Positions 1 to 7,508 of a stretch of 64,000 nucleotides of DNA are shown one piece after another. The stretch's first letter is position 1. Every line of letters begins with the position of its first letter. Under the pieces are notes generated by a model. It was not told the origin of the DNA. It made no database searches and saw only the letters and a list, made by a program, of their open reading frames with translations. The translations under genes were made by a program, and so were the position numbers. Source of the stretch: Paenibacillus glycanilyticus (lineage in GTDB: Bacteria > Bacillota > Bacilli > Paenibacillales > Paenibacillaceae); NCBI RefSeq assembly GCF_030161375.1, contig NZ_BSSQ01000008.1, positions 106,106 to 170,105 of the forward strand. Direction: 5' to 3'.

Positions 1-1745
1 TAGATCCCGTACATATGGGAGAAATGCCGGTGCTGCGGTTGCGCTTCTTCGTAGTCCTCCAGCCATTCCTGCAGTTGCCCGCGTTTACCGATCTGCAGCG
101 GAGGCAGCAGGTCAATCGCTCCCTTCAGCCTCAGTTGCAGATCTTGATCCACGTCCTGCAGCTCCGCCGATTCCAGTACAAAGCCAAATAAATCGCGGAC
201 CAGCATTTGGTCCATCGTTGATCCCATGGACAGCTGCTGCTCTCCTTGCTCCGCTTGCCCCGGATAGAAGCTGTTCTCCGGCGAGGTCGACGGCCCAGTC
301 ACCAACCAGCCATACTTCGGATGAACCGTCATATAGTCCAGGAAGAAGAGTGCGGCTTCCTTCATGACCGGATAAGCTTGACGAGTTAAAAACTCCCGAT
401 CCTTGCTATATTCGTAATGCTCCTTCAAATGCGTCGCAATCCATAAGCCGCCCGTTACGTTCAGGCCCCATGATCTTCCCCAGCCCGGAGAGGCGAATCC
501 CCAAGCATTGGAGAAGACATGCGCCACCCAGCCCTCGCATCCATAGAAGTCTTCCGCCGCCGCGCGGCCAGCATGGGAAAGCTTCTCGATATAATTCATA
601 AGCGGAATATGGCATTCCGCCAGATTGCTAATCTCGGTCGGATAATAATTCATCTCCGTGTTGACGTCCAGATGATAATCGCAACTCCAAGCCATGGCGT
701 TTGCTTCGCCGTCATTCCAGATGCCTTGCAGATGAAGCGGCAGACGGGAATCTTCGCGCGTACCGGCAATCGTCAAATAACGGCCGTACTGATAAAATAG
801 CGCGATAAGCCCGTTATCCGCGGATTCTCCTGCCCGCAACCTGCGGATGCGCTCGTCTACGGGAAGCGAGCCGTAGTTCTCCGTTCCGCCAAGGTCAATA
901 TCCACGCGGCCAAACAGTTGCCGGTAATCCTCAATATGATCCTCGAGCAGCCGATCAAAACCTTTTGCTTCCGCCGCCTTCAGCCTCTCGCTGCTTTCGG
1001 CCTTCCAATCATCATGCCCGTGCCCGTAATCCGTCGCCGCCGCAAAATAAAGAACAACCTCATCCGCCTGCCGAATGACGATTTTGCCTGCATCGCCAAC
1101 TACCTGCCCGCCTGTAACCGCCGCCTTCATTCCGCCTTCGCACCACACGCCGCAAGTGCCGTCGCTATGGATCGTTTCTGTCGCTTGCGTACGGAACTGG
1201 AGTTGACCCGGTGCGTCCGCCCAGGCATCAAACGTATTCGTTCTACCCTCTATGTGCAAAGTTAGCGATATGCTTCCCGCCCGGTCCCCTTTAATCCGGG
1301 AAACAAGCAGCCCATCCGCATGAGTCGCGAAAGTCTCTCTTCGAATAACAGCCCCCGTGGCACTACGGTATTTCACAGTCGCTACCGCGCGATTCAAATC
1401 CAATTCCCGGAACAGTTCGCTGCCTTCATCCTCATAACGGATATGAACATCGCATAAGGACAGGTTTGTTCCGAAATTGCCTTTAACCGGCTCCAATTGC
1501 TCGGCCGCCAGCTTATCTCCCGTTACATAATCACCGCCGAAAAAGGCTTCCCGCATCGCCTTCAGCTTATCCTTGGCATCGATTGATCCCCCAAACCGCT
1601 CCGGCTTGCCTGACCAGAACGTTACCTCCGTCATATTCCAAGTTTCATATGAGATGCCGCCATGAAGGACAGCCCCAAGCTGCCCGTTACCAAGCGGAAG
1701 TCCTTGCTTCCAACCCGATGCCGGCTGCGTATAAGTCATTTTCAT
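1..1745 (-). CDS. GH95-family alpha-L-fucosidase-like glycoside hydrolase (3' part missing)
   Basis: The reading frame enters from the left edge, so the C-terminal part is missing; about 581 residues are visible. It shows the GH95 pattern: LPLGNGQLGA near the N-terminus, then LHLQGIWN, the DVNTEMNYYP block, WGLNVTGG, GPSTSPEN and, near the break, HRHFSHMYG. In characterised GH95 enzymes the catalytic acid lies in the TSPEN block and the paired asparagines in the NxxMNYxP block; both are present. The family hydrolyses terminal alpha-1,2-linked L-fucose or L-galactose. No signal peptide is seen, so it is probably cytoplasmic. ATG at 1745 is preferred because GAGAGG lies 9 nt upstream; in-frame ATGs at 1754 and 1739 are alternatives. 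It is divergent from an AraC regulator, its probable controller. Substrate preference cannot be read from sequence. Confidence 0.9.
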   Translation of the reverse strand, partial: MKMTYTQPASGWKQGLPLGNGQLGAVLHGGISYETWNMTEVTFWSGKPERFGGSIDAKDKLKAMREAFFGGDYVTGDKLAAEQLEPVKGNFGTNLSLCDVHIRYEDEGSELFRELDLNRAVATVKYRSATGAVIRRETFATHADGLLVSRIKGDRAGSISLTLHIEGRTNTFDAWADAPGQLQFRTQATETIHSDGTCGVWCEGGMKAAVTGGQVVGDAGKIVIRQADEVVLYFAAATDYGHGHDDWKAESSERLKAAEAKGFDRLLEDHIEDYRQLFGRVDIDLGGTENYGSLPVDERIRRLRAGESADNGLIALFYQYGRYLTIAGTREDSRLPLHLQGIWNDGEANAMAWSCDYHLDVNTEMNYYPTEISNLAECHIPLMNYIEKLSHAGRAAAEDFYGCEGWVAHVFSNAWGFASPGWGRSWGLNVTGGLWIATHLKEHYEYSKDREFLTRQAYPVMKEAALFFLDYMTVHPKYGWLVTGPSTSPENSFYPGQAEQGEQQLSMGSTMDQMLVRDLFGFVLESAELQDVDQDLQLRLKGAIDLLPPLQIGKRGQLQEWLEDYEEAQPQHRHFSHMYGI

Positions 1746-1843
1746 CACAATCATCCTCTCCCTTGTTAACAAATTATCCGCTAAAGCATGGATAACCCTT
1801 TCACGAATTTCGCCATTATTGTAACATTGATCCTAACAAACGT

Positions 1844-1879
1844 ATTTGTCCTCAAGTCCAATTAGTTGACGATTTGTCC
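1844..1879. promoter_or_regulatory. Direct repeat ATTTGTCC x2 in the fucosidase/AraC divergent region
   Basis: ATTTGTCC occurs at 1844-1851 and 1872-1879, in the same orientation and 28 bp apart, within the 157-bp gap between the divergent genes. AraC-family proteins commonly bind direct repeats. That this is the regulator's own operator is inference. Confidence 0.3.
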
Positions 1880-1902
1880 GCTATTATAGAGGGGAGAGAG
1901 AA

Positions 1903-2769
1903 ATGATGAGAAGCATAAGCGAAATGAAACCATATGTCGGGGATTCCATGCGATATTTGTACGTAGGGGGTTGGAATGAAAAGCTGCGCGTCTGCAGCGT
2001 ATATGCATTCCATCTGTTTGTTGACGGTCCGGGAGAAATGGAAGTGAGCGGCAGACGGTACCCGATCGAGCGCGGAACCTTAATATTCCTACGTCCGGGC
2101 GAACCGCATGCCTTCCACATTACCGAAGACCGACCGCTATCCTCTTACAACCTGTATTGCGACATGTGGGAAGGCCCGCCGGCCTCCCTGAATCGGGTGT
2201 TTATCCATGCACCGGATTCTTTCGAGCTGGAGTCGCGCTCGCTGGAAGAACCATGCCCGGAGCTCGAATCGCTGCCCAGCTATTTCTCTTTGCAGCCCCA
2301 TCCGTGGTTATTCGATGCCTTCGTTACGCTTGCCAAGCAATATGACAATGCCGGACACTACCGTACCGAGCTGGTAAATAGCCTGCTATATGCCTGGATG
2401 CTCAGCTGGTACAACGTCGTTCACACTCGCCAGCCAAGCGACTTCCGGATCCTGAAGCTGCTCGCGCACTTGAACGAGCATCCCGAAACACGGTCCCAAG
2501 TGGAGGAATGGGCGGAAATGTGCGGCCTCAAACGTTCCTATTTCCACTCCCTATTCCAGCGCGAGACCGGGTTCACCCCGCAGTTATACCGGCATAGACT
2601 GCTGATGAAACAAGCTGCCCAGCTGCTTGTCGAAACGGATTATTCCGTTACCGCTATTGCCGAACGACTTGGGTATACGTCCATTCATCCGTTCACCCGC
2701 CATTTTACGGCTTTCCATGGAACCAGCCCTCGCGCATACCGGCTTCATCCCTTGTCGGCCCGCACTTAA
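1903..2769 (+). CDS. AraC-family transcriptional regulator
   Basis: This 288-residue protein has the two-part AraC layout. The N-terminal cupin-like sensor domain spans roughly residues 20-150 and includes GTLIFLRPGEPHAFH, the usual sugar-binding beta-barrel signature. The C-terminal double helix-turn-helix spans roughly 185-285, with the typical ending ERLGYTSIHPFTRHFTAFHGTSPRAYR. A strong AGGGGAGAG ribosome site precedes the ATG at 1903; a second ATG follows directly. The gene is divergent from the GH95 hydrolase, which suggests it senses a sugar released from a fucosylated glycan and activates that gene. The ligand is inferred from context only. Confidence 0.88.
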   Translation: MMRSISEMKPYVGDSMRYLYVGGWNEKLRVCSVYAFHLFVDGPGEMEVSGRRYPIERGTLIFLRPGEPHAFHITEDRPLSSYNLYCDMWEGPPASLNRVFIHAPDSFELESRSLEEPCPELESLPSYFSLQPHPWLFDAFVTLAKQYDNAGHYRTELVNSLLYAWMLSWYNVVHTRQPSDFRILKLLAHLNEHPETRSQVEEWAEMCGLKRSYFHSLFQRETGFTPQLYRHRLLMKQAAQLLVETDYSVTAIAERLGYTSIHPFTRHFTAFHGTSPRAYRLHPLSART

Positions 2770-2812
2770 GCGCAGGCTTGTCTGCTTGTTCGTTAGGATA
2801 CCCCATTCTGCA

Positions 2813-2848
2813 TAAAAAAAGAGGTTGTCCTCAAAAGGGACAACCTCT
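2813..2848 (-). terminator. Rho-independent terminator of the infC-rpmI-rplT operon
   Basis: A perfect 10-bp stem, GAGGTTGTCC (2821-2830) with GGACAACCTC (2838-2847), has a run of A on its left that reads as a T tract on the minus strand. It lies just past the rplT stop and may also stop the converging AraC transcript. Confidence 0.85.
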
Positions 2849-2868
2849 TCTCTATATCACGCTTATTA

Positions 2869-3228
2869 CTAAGCGTTGATTTTCGATTTTGCAACGCCAG
2901 CAAGGGAGTTGAACGAGTTGATGTCGTTAACAGCCAGATCAGCAAGCATTTTGCGGTTTACTTCGATACCAGCCAATTTCAGGCCGTGCATCAGTTTGTT
3001 GTAGGAAAGACCGTTCAAGCGAGCAGCCGCGTTAATACGAACGATCCACAGTCTGCGGAATTGACGTTTGTTTTGACGACGGTCACGGTATGCGTAAAGA
3101 AGCGATTTACCAACTTGCTCCTTTGCTGTTTTAAACAGACGGTGTTTCGAACCGAAATAACCTTTTGCTAGTTTAAGAATTCTTTTACGACGACGAGCGC
3201 GGACAAAACCGCCTTTGACTCTTGCCAT
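2869..3228 (-). CDS. rplT: 50S ribosomal protein L20
   Basis: This 119-residue protein is L20 over its full length: the basic N-terminal extension starts [15 protein letters not shown], the core contains [14 protein letters not shown], and it ends with the [11 protein letters not shown] domain. L20 binds 23S rRNA early in large-subunit assembly. In Bacillus it also binds the infC leader RNA and represses its own operon, and the matching leader lies upstream here. It is the last gene of infC-rpmI-rplT, 54 bp after rpmI and before a clear terminator. GGGAGG precedes the ATG. Confidence 0.98.
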   Translation of the reverse strand: MARVKGGFVRARRRKRILKLAKGYFGSKHRLFKTAKEQVGKSLLYAYRDRRQNKRQFRRLWIVRINAAARLNGLSYNKLMHGLKLAGIEVNRKMLADLAVNDINSFNSLAGVAKSKINA

Positions 3229-3282
3229 GAGTGGAAACCTCCCGTAGGTTGAATTTTGATAAAGCTATTTGAACGATTGCTA

Positions 3283-3483
3283 CTATTTCAGGTTAGCGAG
3301 ACCTTGTTGAATACGACGAACGTCGCCAGCTGCCATCAGTGGTTGGCCAGCAAGAACACGTTTTTGACGACCGGATTTGTGGGAAAGCAAGTGATTTCTG
3401 TACGCTTTATAGCGTTTTACTTTACCAGTACCAGTAATTTTGAAGCGGTCTTTCAGACTGCTGTGTGTTTTCATTTTAGGCAT
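3283..3483 (-). CDS. rpmI: 50S ribosomal protein L35
   Basis: This 66-residue, very basic protein has the L35 signature MPKMKTHSSLKDRFKITGTGK, shown here by its first residues, and the SHKS segment in the middle. It is a late-assembling component of the large subunit. It sits between infC and rplT in the canonical order, 20 bp after the infC stop, with a GGGAGG ribosome site. Expression should follow the L20-controlled leader. Confidence 0.97.
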   Translation of the reverse strand: MPKMKTHSSLKDRFKITGTGKVKRYKAYRNHLLSHKSGRQKRVLAGQPLMAAGDVRRIQQGLANLK

Positions 3484-3503
3484 GTCGATTATCCTCCCTT
3501 TAT

Positions 3504-4019
3504 TTAACTATTGCTTTTTGGTGCCAAAATCATAATCATGCTCCGGCCTTCCAGCTTCGGTGCACGTTCTACGCTGCATATTTCGGCAACCTCTTGCGCC
3601 AGACGGTCCAGAATTTTCTGGCCGATGGCAGCATGGGCAATTTCCCGTCCGCGGAAGCGTACGGAAGCTTTAACTTTGTCGCCCTCGCCCAAGAATTTCA
3701 CGACATTACGGTATTTCGTTTGGTAGTCATGCTCGTCGATGTTGGCACGGAACCAAACTTCCTTAAGGTCGACGATCTTCTGGTTTTTGCGTGCTTCTTT
3801 TTCTTTCTTCTGTTGCTCGTAACGGAATTTACCGTAGTCCATAATCCGGCAAACCGGCGGTTTAGCCGTTGGTGCGACATTCACCAGGTCCAAGCTCAGG
3901 TCAATTGCCATTTGCATAGCTTCACGGATCGATTTGATACCGATTTGCTCGCCTTCCGCGCCAACAAGTCGTACTTCTCTGGCCCGGATCTCATCGTTGA
4001 TTTGATGTTCTCTGCTAAT
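3504..4019 (-). CDS. infC: Translation initiation factor IF-3, predicted ATT start
   Basis: IF-3 binds the 30S subunit, prevents premature joining of 50S and checks the initiator tRNA and start codon. The N-domain contains INDEIRAREVRLVG, the linker is lysine-rich (EQQKKEKEARKNQK), and the C-domain contains VRFRGREIAH. The conserved protein begins exactly at an ATT at 4019-4017, with a strong GGAGGTG ribosome site ending 9 nt upstream, giving 171 residues, the normal Bacillus length. Upstream codons in the same frame belong to the leader hairpin and are not conserved protein. ATT starts are a known self-regulating feature of infC, because IF-3 rejects non-standard start codons. First gene of infC-rpmI-rplT. 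Confidence 0.96.
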   Translation of the reverse strand: MSREHQINDEIRAREVRLVGAEGEQIGIKSIREAMQMAIDLSLDLVNVAPTAKPPVCRIMDYGKFRYEQQKKEKEARKNQKIVDLKEVWFRANIDEHDYQTKYRNVVKFLGEGDKVKASVRFRGREIAHAAIGQKILDRLAQEVAEICSVERAPKLEGRSMIMILAPKSNS

Positions 4020-4240
4020 AACGTGCCACCTCCAGGATAGGATGTTTATGTGTTTGAGACAAAATAAAAAATGCGGGTTCGCACGAACCCGCATTGTTAT
4101 AACCGTTCATTGGGCTTTCCTCATCGCTTGCAAAGAAGCAATTCGTTAAGCTAGTCAGTTATCGCGAACCAGTCGGCAAAACCGAAAGGTGAGAAGCGGG
4201 TGCTTCTGCTTGTGCAAATATGTTGTGTAACAACGTTACC
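4020..4240 (-). ncRNA. L20-type leader of the infC operon
   Basis: About 220 nt separate the predicted transcription start from the infC ATT codon, and they contain a complete intrinsic terminator (separate entry). In Bacillus, L20 binds a structured leader at this position and favours termination. Position, length and terminator agree with that system. I did not match the L20-binding helices base by base. Confidence 0.7.
4059..4095 (-). terminator. Leader terminator (attenuator) upstream of infC
   Basis: An 11-bp perfect stem, AATGCGGGTTC (4070-4080) with GAACCCGCATT (4085-4095), closes a short GCAC loop. On the minus strand it is followed by a T-rich tract at 4059-4070. It lies about 50 nt before the infC ribosome site and downstream of the operon promoter, as expected for an attenuator. 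Confidence 0.85.
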
Positions 4241-4245
4241 GAGAT

Positions 4246-4275
4246 ACTATAACATAACGGATTTCTATGTGTCAA
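4246..4275 (-). promoter_or_regulatory. Sigma-A promoter of the infC operon
   Basis: On the minus strand a consensus TTGACA (4275-4270) and TATAGT (4251-4246) are 18 bp apart; reading the -10 one base earlier gives 17. It lies between the end of the family 2 glycosyltransferase gene and the leader. No terminator separates the two, so some readthrough from the upstream gene is possible. Confidence 0.8.
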
Positions 4276-4295
4276 CCCATTATATCACGCGAGCG

Positions 4296-5534
4296 TTACA
4301 GCTGTTTGCTTTGTACGTCCTCGAGCCGGATCACGCGCGTATGCTGCGTATGGCTCCATGTCTTGTTGTTTTGCGTGAAAAACGCATGAACCGTAATCGG
4401 CCACCAAGACAAAGTGAACAGAAGGAAAGTCGGGATCCGCAAATAAAGCTTCCAAGGCACCTTCGCCATATACATCGACAAAGGAATTTGGATAATGATA
4501 TAAGCCATGTACGGAACGCTTAGCCATATCGGCAGCAGGTTGTATACCGATTCCACGTTGTTGCCGCCAAACAGAAGCACGTCGCCCCAGATGATCGCAG
4601 CGATGAAGAACCCGGCCAAATAGTTATATGCGTTAAATACGTACAGCGCTGCATCGATCTTTGTCCAGCTCCGATCTTTAATGCCCTGCCACAAAAGCGG
4701 CAGCATGTACTTGCGCGTAACGTCGAAATGTCCTTGCATCCAGCGCAGACGTTGACGTGCCGAAGCCTGGAACGTAATCGGCTTCTCGTCAAACACCTTC
4801 GCTTCGAAATTAAACTTTGGATAAATGCCCCGCTGAATACAGCGGACCGTAAATTCAAGGTCTTCTACGAGGCTTGTAGCGCCCCAGCCCATTTCCTTCA
4901 GTAGCGCGGCGTCAAAACACATGCCCGTGCCTCCGAGGAAGTTAGCCAGACGAAGATTTGTGCGCGGCAGCTGCCACAGGCGGTTACAGAACCAGTAGTT
5001 GATTGCGTTCGCCGAGCTGATCCACGAATCGTTCGGGTTTTTAGTATCCAGGTAACCTTGGATAACGCGGTGGCCATTAATCAAATCATTGTTCATGTAC
5101 TGCAGGAAGTCCGTTGCCACAAGGTTGTCGGCATCAAAAATCGCAACGCCGTCGTAGCTCTTGGGCATCTTCCACAGTTCTTTCAGCATCCATTCCACGG
5201 CGAAGCCTTTGCCGCGTTGGCTCTTGTTATTGCGAACGCAGGCATAAACGCCATCGTAGCTGTTCACAATATCGACGGTGCCGTCCGTGCAGTTGTCGCA
5301 AATGACAAAAATATCAAACAGCTCGCGAGGATACTTCAGCTTGAGCAGGTTTTCGATTAGAGCTCCTACCACTTGCTCCTCGTTATGTGCCGCAACCAAA
5401 AGCGCAAACGTCTTTTGCGGCGGATGAGATACGTCTTCTTTCTTGCGGTGCCAGCCAAAACATGTCAAAAACAGTTGATACAAACCCAGCAATGCAAAAA
5501 TGATCTGGAACACAAGCATAATCGTGTTGAACAT
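4296..5534 (-). CDS. Membrane glycosyltransferase, family 2 (processive type)
   Basis: This 412-residue protein has an N-terminal membrane anchor (about 1-25), a cytoplasmic GT2 domain and two to three C-terminal membrane helices (about 300-385). The catalytic signatures are all present: D80 in ICDNCTDGT, DAD at 134-136, ED at 224-225 and QRLRW at 261-265, the Q-x-x-RW type typical of processive beta-glycan synthases. It probably polymerises or transfers an N-acetylhexosamine or hexose from a nucleotide sugar onto a surface glycan; the exact product is not deducible. AAGGGGG precedes the ATG. It stands alone between a 350-bp gap and the infC promoter. YdaM-like exopolysaccharide synthases are plausible relatives. 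Confidence 0.88.
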   Translation of the reverse strand: MFNTIMLVFQIIFALLGLYQLFLTCFGWHRKKEDVSHPPQKTFALLVAAHNEEQVVGALIENLLKLKYPRELFDIFVICDNCTDGTVDIVNSYDGVYACVRNNKSQRGKGFAVEWMLKELWKMPKSYDGVAIFDADNLVATDFLQYMNNDLINGHRVIQGYLDTKNPNDSWISSANAINYWFCNRLWQLPRTNLRLANFLGGTGMCFDAALLKEMGWGATSLVEDLEFTVRCIQRGIYPKFNFEAKVFDEKPITFQASARQRLRWMQGHFDVTRKYMLPLLWQGIKDRSWTKIDAALYVFNAYNYLAGFFIAAIIWGDVLLFGGNNVESVYNLLPIWLSVPYMAYIIIQIPLSMYMAKVPWKLYLRIPTFLLFTLSWWPITVHAFFTQNNKTWSHTQHTRVIRLEDVQSKQL

Positions 5535-5884
5535 TTTTCGGTACTGCCCCCTTGAGACCCCTTTTTAATTGCCTGTTCTAATCGCCTCTTACAGGCGCCG
5601 ACAGGCTCTTTACTATCTTCTCTCTTGTGCTAACGCAAGCTCTTCTTTTTTTGTGTGCCGGCGATTCGCGAGACCTTTTTGATTTTCCACGGATTATTTA
5701 TCTTTGTCAAAACCGCTATTTCCGCCCATTATCCGTTATCAGGCCATTAAAACGCTTGCATGGCAAGCATATGGTTGTATTACCTCCTTTTGCGTCCTGT
5801 CGCCCTTATTTTCATCCATTTCCTGAATTTTTAGCCCTTACGTCCAATATAGACGCAAATAGTTGATCCATTGTTCCCGGTACC
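5535..5884. other. 350-bp gene-free interval between two glycosyltransferase genes
   Basis: I see no convincing gene here; the short frames have no ribosome site. It holds one candidate minus-strand promoter (separate entry) and a small inverted repeat, CGCCT with AGGCG near 5583-5595. There is no strong terminator after the upstream family 4 glycosyltransferase gene. Confidence 0.5.
5682..5710 (-). promoter_or_regulatory. Candidate promoter for the family 2 glycosyltransferase
   Basis: On the minus strand TTGACA (5710-5705) and GAAAAT (5687-5682) are spaced by 17 bp. The -35 is perfect and the -10 is weak. It lies about 150 bp upstream of the glycosyltransferase ATG. Confidence 0.45.
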
Positions 5885-7060
5885 TCACTCTGCTTTGTGA
5901 CGAATGTGTGGCTGAACCGGAATCGAGAACCGTTCAAAGCTGGCAGCCAGTTTGTCGAAAATCGCATTCCACGATTGTTTCTGCGCATATACCCGTCCTT
6001 GCTCGGCAATCGCCCCGCGCAGGTCCGGATTGCTGTACAAGAGTCCCATCGCGTTAGCAAACGACCCCGGATCTTCCGGATTGCACAATAAACCCGTTAC
6101 ACCGTGCTGAACGGAATCCGTAACGCCGCCTTTGTCCGCGCATACAACCGGCGCGCCGCAGGACATCGCCTCCAGCACGACATTGCCAAACGTTTCGGTC
6201 GCCGACGGGAACAGGAACAGGTCGGCGGAAGCGTACCATTGCTGCAAATCCGGCATAGCCGTAAAGCCGAGAAACCGGGCATCGATCTCCTCGCGGCGGC
6301 ACCGTTCCTTCAGCGCTTCCGAAGAAGGTCCGTCGCCGGCAATGACAAATATCGCATCCTCGCCTATATTTTGCCGAAATTTAGAGAAAGCATCTAGAGC
6401 GGTATCGACATTTTTCTCGGGAGCGAGCCTTCCAACATACAACACGACAAAGCGGTTGCCGTCGATTCCATGCTGGCGGAGCCATTCCTCCCGATTAACA
6501 TTCGGATGAAAAGATTCGGTATCAATACCGCGGCTCCATACTTCAAGCCGGCTGTCATCCCAGCCTTTATCGAGCAGATCCTGATATGTGGAACGGGAAG
6601 GTACGTAAATGGAGCGGCAATCATGGTGAAACCATTCCATATATCTCCATAACAGCTTTGCCATCCATTGCAAATTGTAAAACGGCAAATATTGATCAAA
6701 ATGGGTATGATAAGAAGCAACAAGCGGGATTTTTAGCTTGCGGGCATAATGAATGCCGCATAGCCCGAGGTTAAATGGAGTCGCCACGTGGATGATCGTT
6801 GGATTAAAATCTTTTAATGCCTTGCGGATATGAATCGGGTTAGGCAGCGCCAGACGGCACTCGGGATATAAGAAGAAAGGCAGGCTTGCGAAGCGCTCTA
6901 CGCTGGAAGTTTTGCCGTTTTGCTTGCCGGATGCCGGATCTGGAGCCAATACGAGCACTTCCGCGCCCTGCCGCTTCAAATAGTTGGTCCAGCGGCCAAG
7001 CGTGCGTGCCACACCATTCACATCGGGTTCAAACGTGTCGGTAAATAGCGCAACTCTCAT
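5885..7060 (-). CDS. Glycosyltransferase family 4 (GT-B fold)
   Basis: This 391-residue protein has the two-domain GT-B layout. The N-terminal acceptor domain begins MRVALFTDTFEPDVNGVAR, a common start in PimB/MgtA-like enzymes. The C-terminal donor domain has GRLAPEKN (210-217), the sugar-nucleotide segment GDGP (242-245) and the E-x7-E motif ETFGNVVLE (289-297). It transfers a sugar from a nucleotide donor with retention, probably to a lipid or cell-surface acceptor at the membrane face; no membrane helices are seen. TAGGAGG lies upstream of the ATG, and the 5' untranslated region contains two 55-bp repeat copies. It is divergent from a PAP2 phosphatase, which hints at lipid-linked glycan work. 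Substrate unknown. Confidence 0.88.
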   Translation of the reverse strand: MRVALFTDTFEPDVNGVARTLGRWTNYLKRQGAEVLVLAPDPASGKQNGKTSSVERFASLPFFLYPECRLALPNPIHIRKALKDFNPTIIHVATPFNLGLCGIHYARKLKIPLVASYHTHFDQYLPFYNLQWMAKLLWRYMEWFHHDCRSIYVPSRSTYQDLLDKGWDDSRLEVWSRGIDTESFHPNVNREEWLRQHGIDGNRFVVLYVGRLAPEKNVDTALDAFSKFRQNIGEDAIFVIAGDGPSSEALKERCRREEIDARFLGFTAMPDLQQWYASADLFLFPSATETFGNVVLEAMSCGAPVVCADKGGVTDSVQHGVTGLLCNPEDPGSFANAMGLLYSNPDLRGAIAEQGRVYAQKQSWNAIFDKLAASFERFSIPVQPHIRHKAE

Positions 7061-7076
7061 GAAGAACGCCTCCTAA

Positions 7077-7131
7077 AATGAATTGCCATACCAAAGGTAA
7101 AACATTAACCATTGCGGTAATTCATACTTCG
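7077..7131. repeat. 55-bp tandem repeat, copy 1
   Basis: It is identical to copy 2 at 7145-7199, with a 68-bp period. Each unit has terminal inverted arms, ATGAATTGCC and GGTAATTCAT, that would pair in plus-strand RNA with one G-U, plus an inner TACC-AAA-GGTA hairpin. It lies in the 5' untranslated region of the family 4 glycosyltransferase gene. Confidence 0.95.
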
Positions 7132-7144
7132 TAAGCATTAACTT

Positions 7145-7199
7145 AATGAATTGCCATACCAAAGGTAAAACATTAACCATTGCGGTAATTCATACTTCG
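7145..7199. repeat. 55-bp tandem repeat, copy 2
   Basis: Identical to copy 1 across all 55 positions. The 13-bp linker between the copies is not repeated exactly, but the sequence after both copies begins with a TTCG(T/A)AAGCA-like string, suggesting that a longer ancestral unit was duplicated. Confidence 0.95.
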
Positions 7200-7375
7200 A
7201 AAGCACAGGCTTTATATGAAACCTTGATCGGCTCCATTCTACAGGAGGTCTGTTAGGGGATAATCAACATCATTTTAATACTTCGTTAATGTTTGGGGCG
7301 GATTCCCCGTCCTCTTCGTATAAACTTAAAACTTGTACAAGCTCATTAATTTAACCATAATAGTTAAATATCGAT

Positions 7376-7503
7376 TATAATGTGTGTGGAAACTTCGAGG
7401 TAGATTTGCTCTGCAAATCTCAAGCGTATGCTTTCGAAGTAGATTTGTTCCACCGTGAGCAATGCTTTCGAAGCAGAAGTGTGAAACAAATCTTTTAGGA
7501 GGA
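7376..7503 (+). promoter_or_regulatory. Promoter -10 and structured leader of the PAP2 phosphatase gene
   Basis: TATAAT at 7376-7381 places transcription start near 7388; the -35 is unclear (TTAACC at 19 bp). The leader then has a perfect 8-bp hairpin, AGATTTGC (7402-7409) with GCAAATCT (7413-7420). A second stem joins AGATTTGTTCCAC (7441-7453) to GTGAAACAAATCT (7481-7493) with one G-U, and encloses a TGCTT-TCG-AAGCA hairpin (7463-7475). The ribosome site (7497-7503) starts 4 nt after the second stem. The two AGATTTG arms and two CAAATCT arms are interchangeable, so alternative folds are possible. Confidence 0.6.
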
Positions 7504-7508
7504 AATAG

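Larger units (their letters stand above)
7061..7508. other. 448-bp gene-free, repeat-rich intergenic region
   Basis: No protein gene is supported between the divergent glycosyltransferase and PAP2 genes. The interval holds a tandem 55-bp repeat, a perfect CTTGTACAAG palindrome (7332-7341), an ATTTAAC-N7-GTTAAAT inverted repeat (7349-7369), a -10 box and a structured leader, listed separately where they can be supported. Confidence 0.8.

Noticed and set aside
519..1795. Several plus-strand frames inside the GH95 gene
   Set aside because: The minus strand shows continuous GH95 homology through this entire stretch.
4020..4094. Longer IF-3 protein starting at the ATG at 4094
   Set aside because: The added residues are encoded by the leader hairpin and are not conserved; a perfect ribosome site precedes the ATT.
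7077..7199. CRISPR-like repeat
   Set aside because: Only two copies with a 13-bp linker, no further units and no cas genes.
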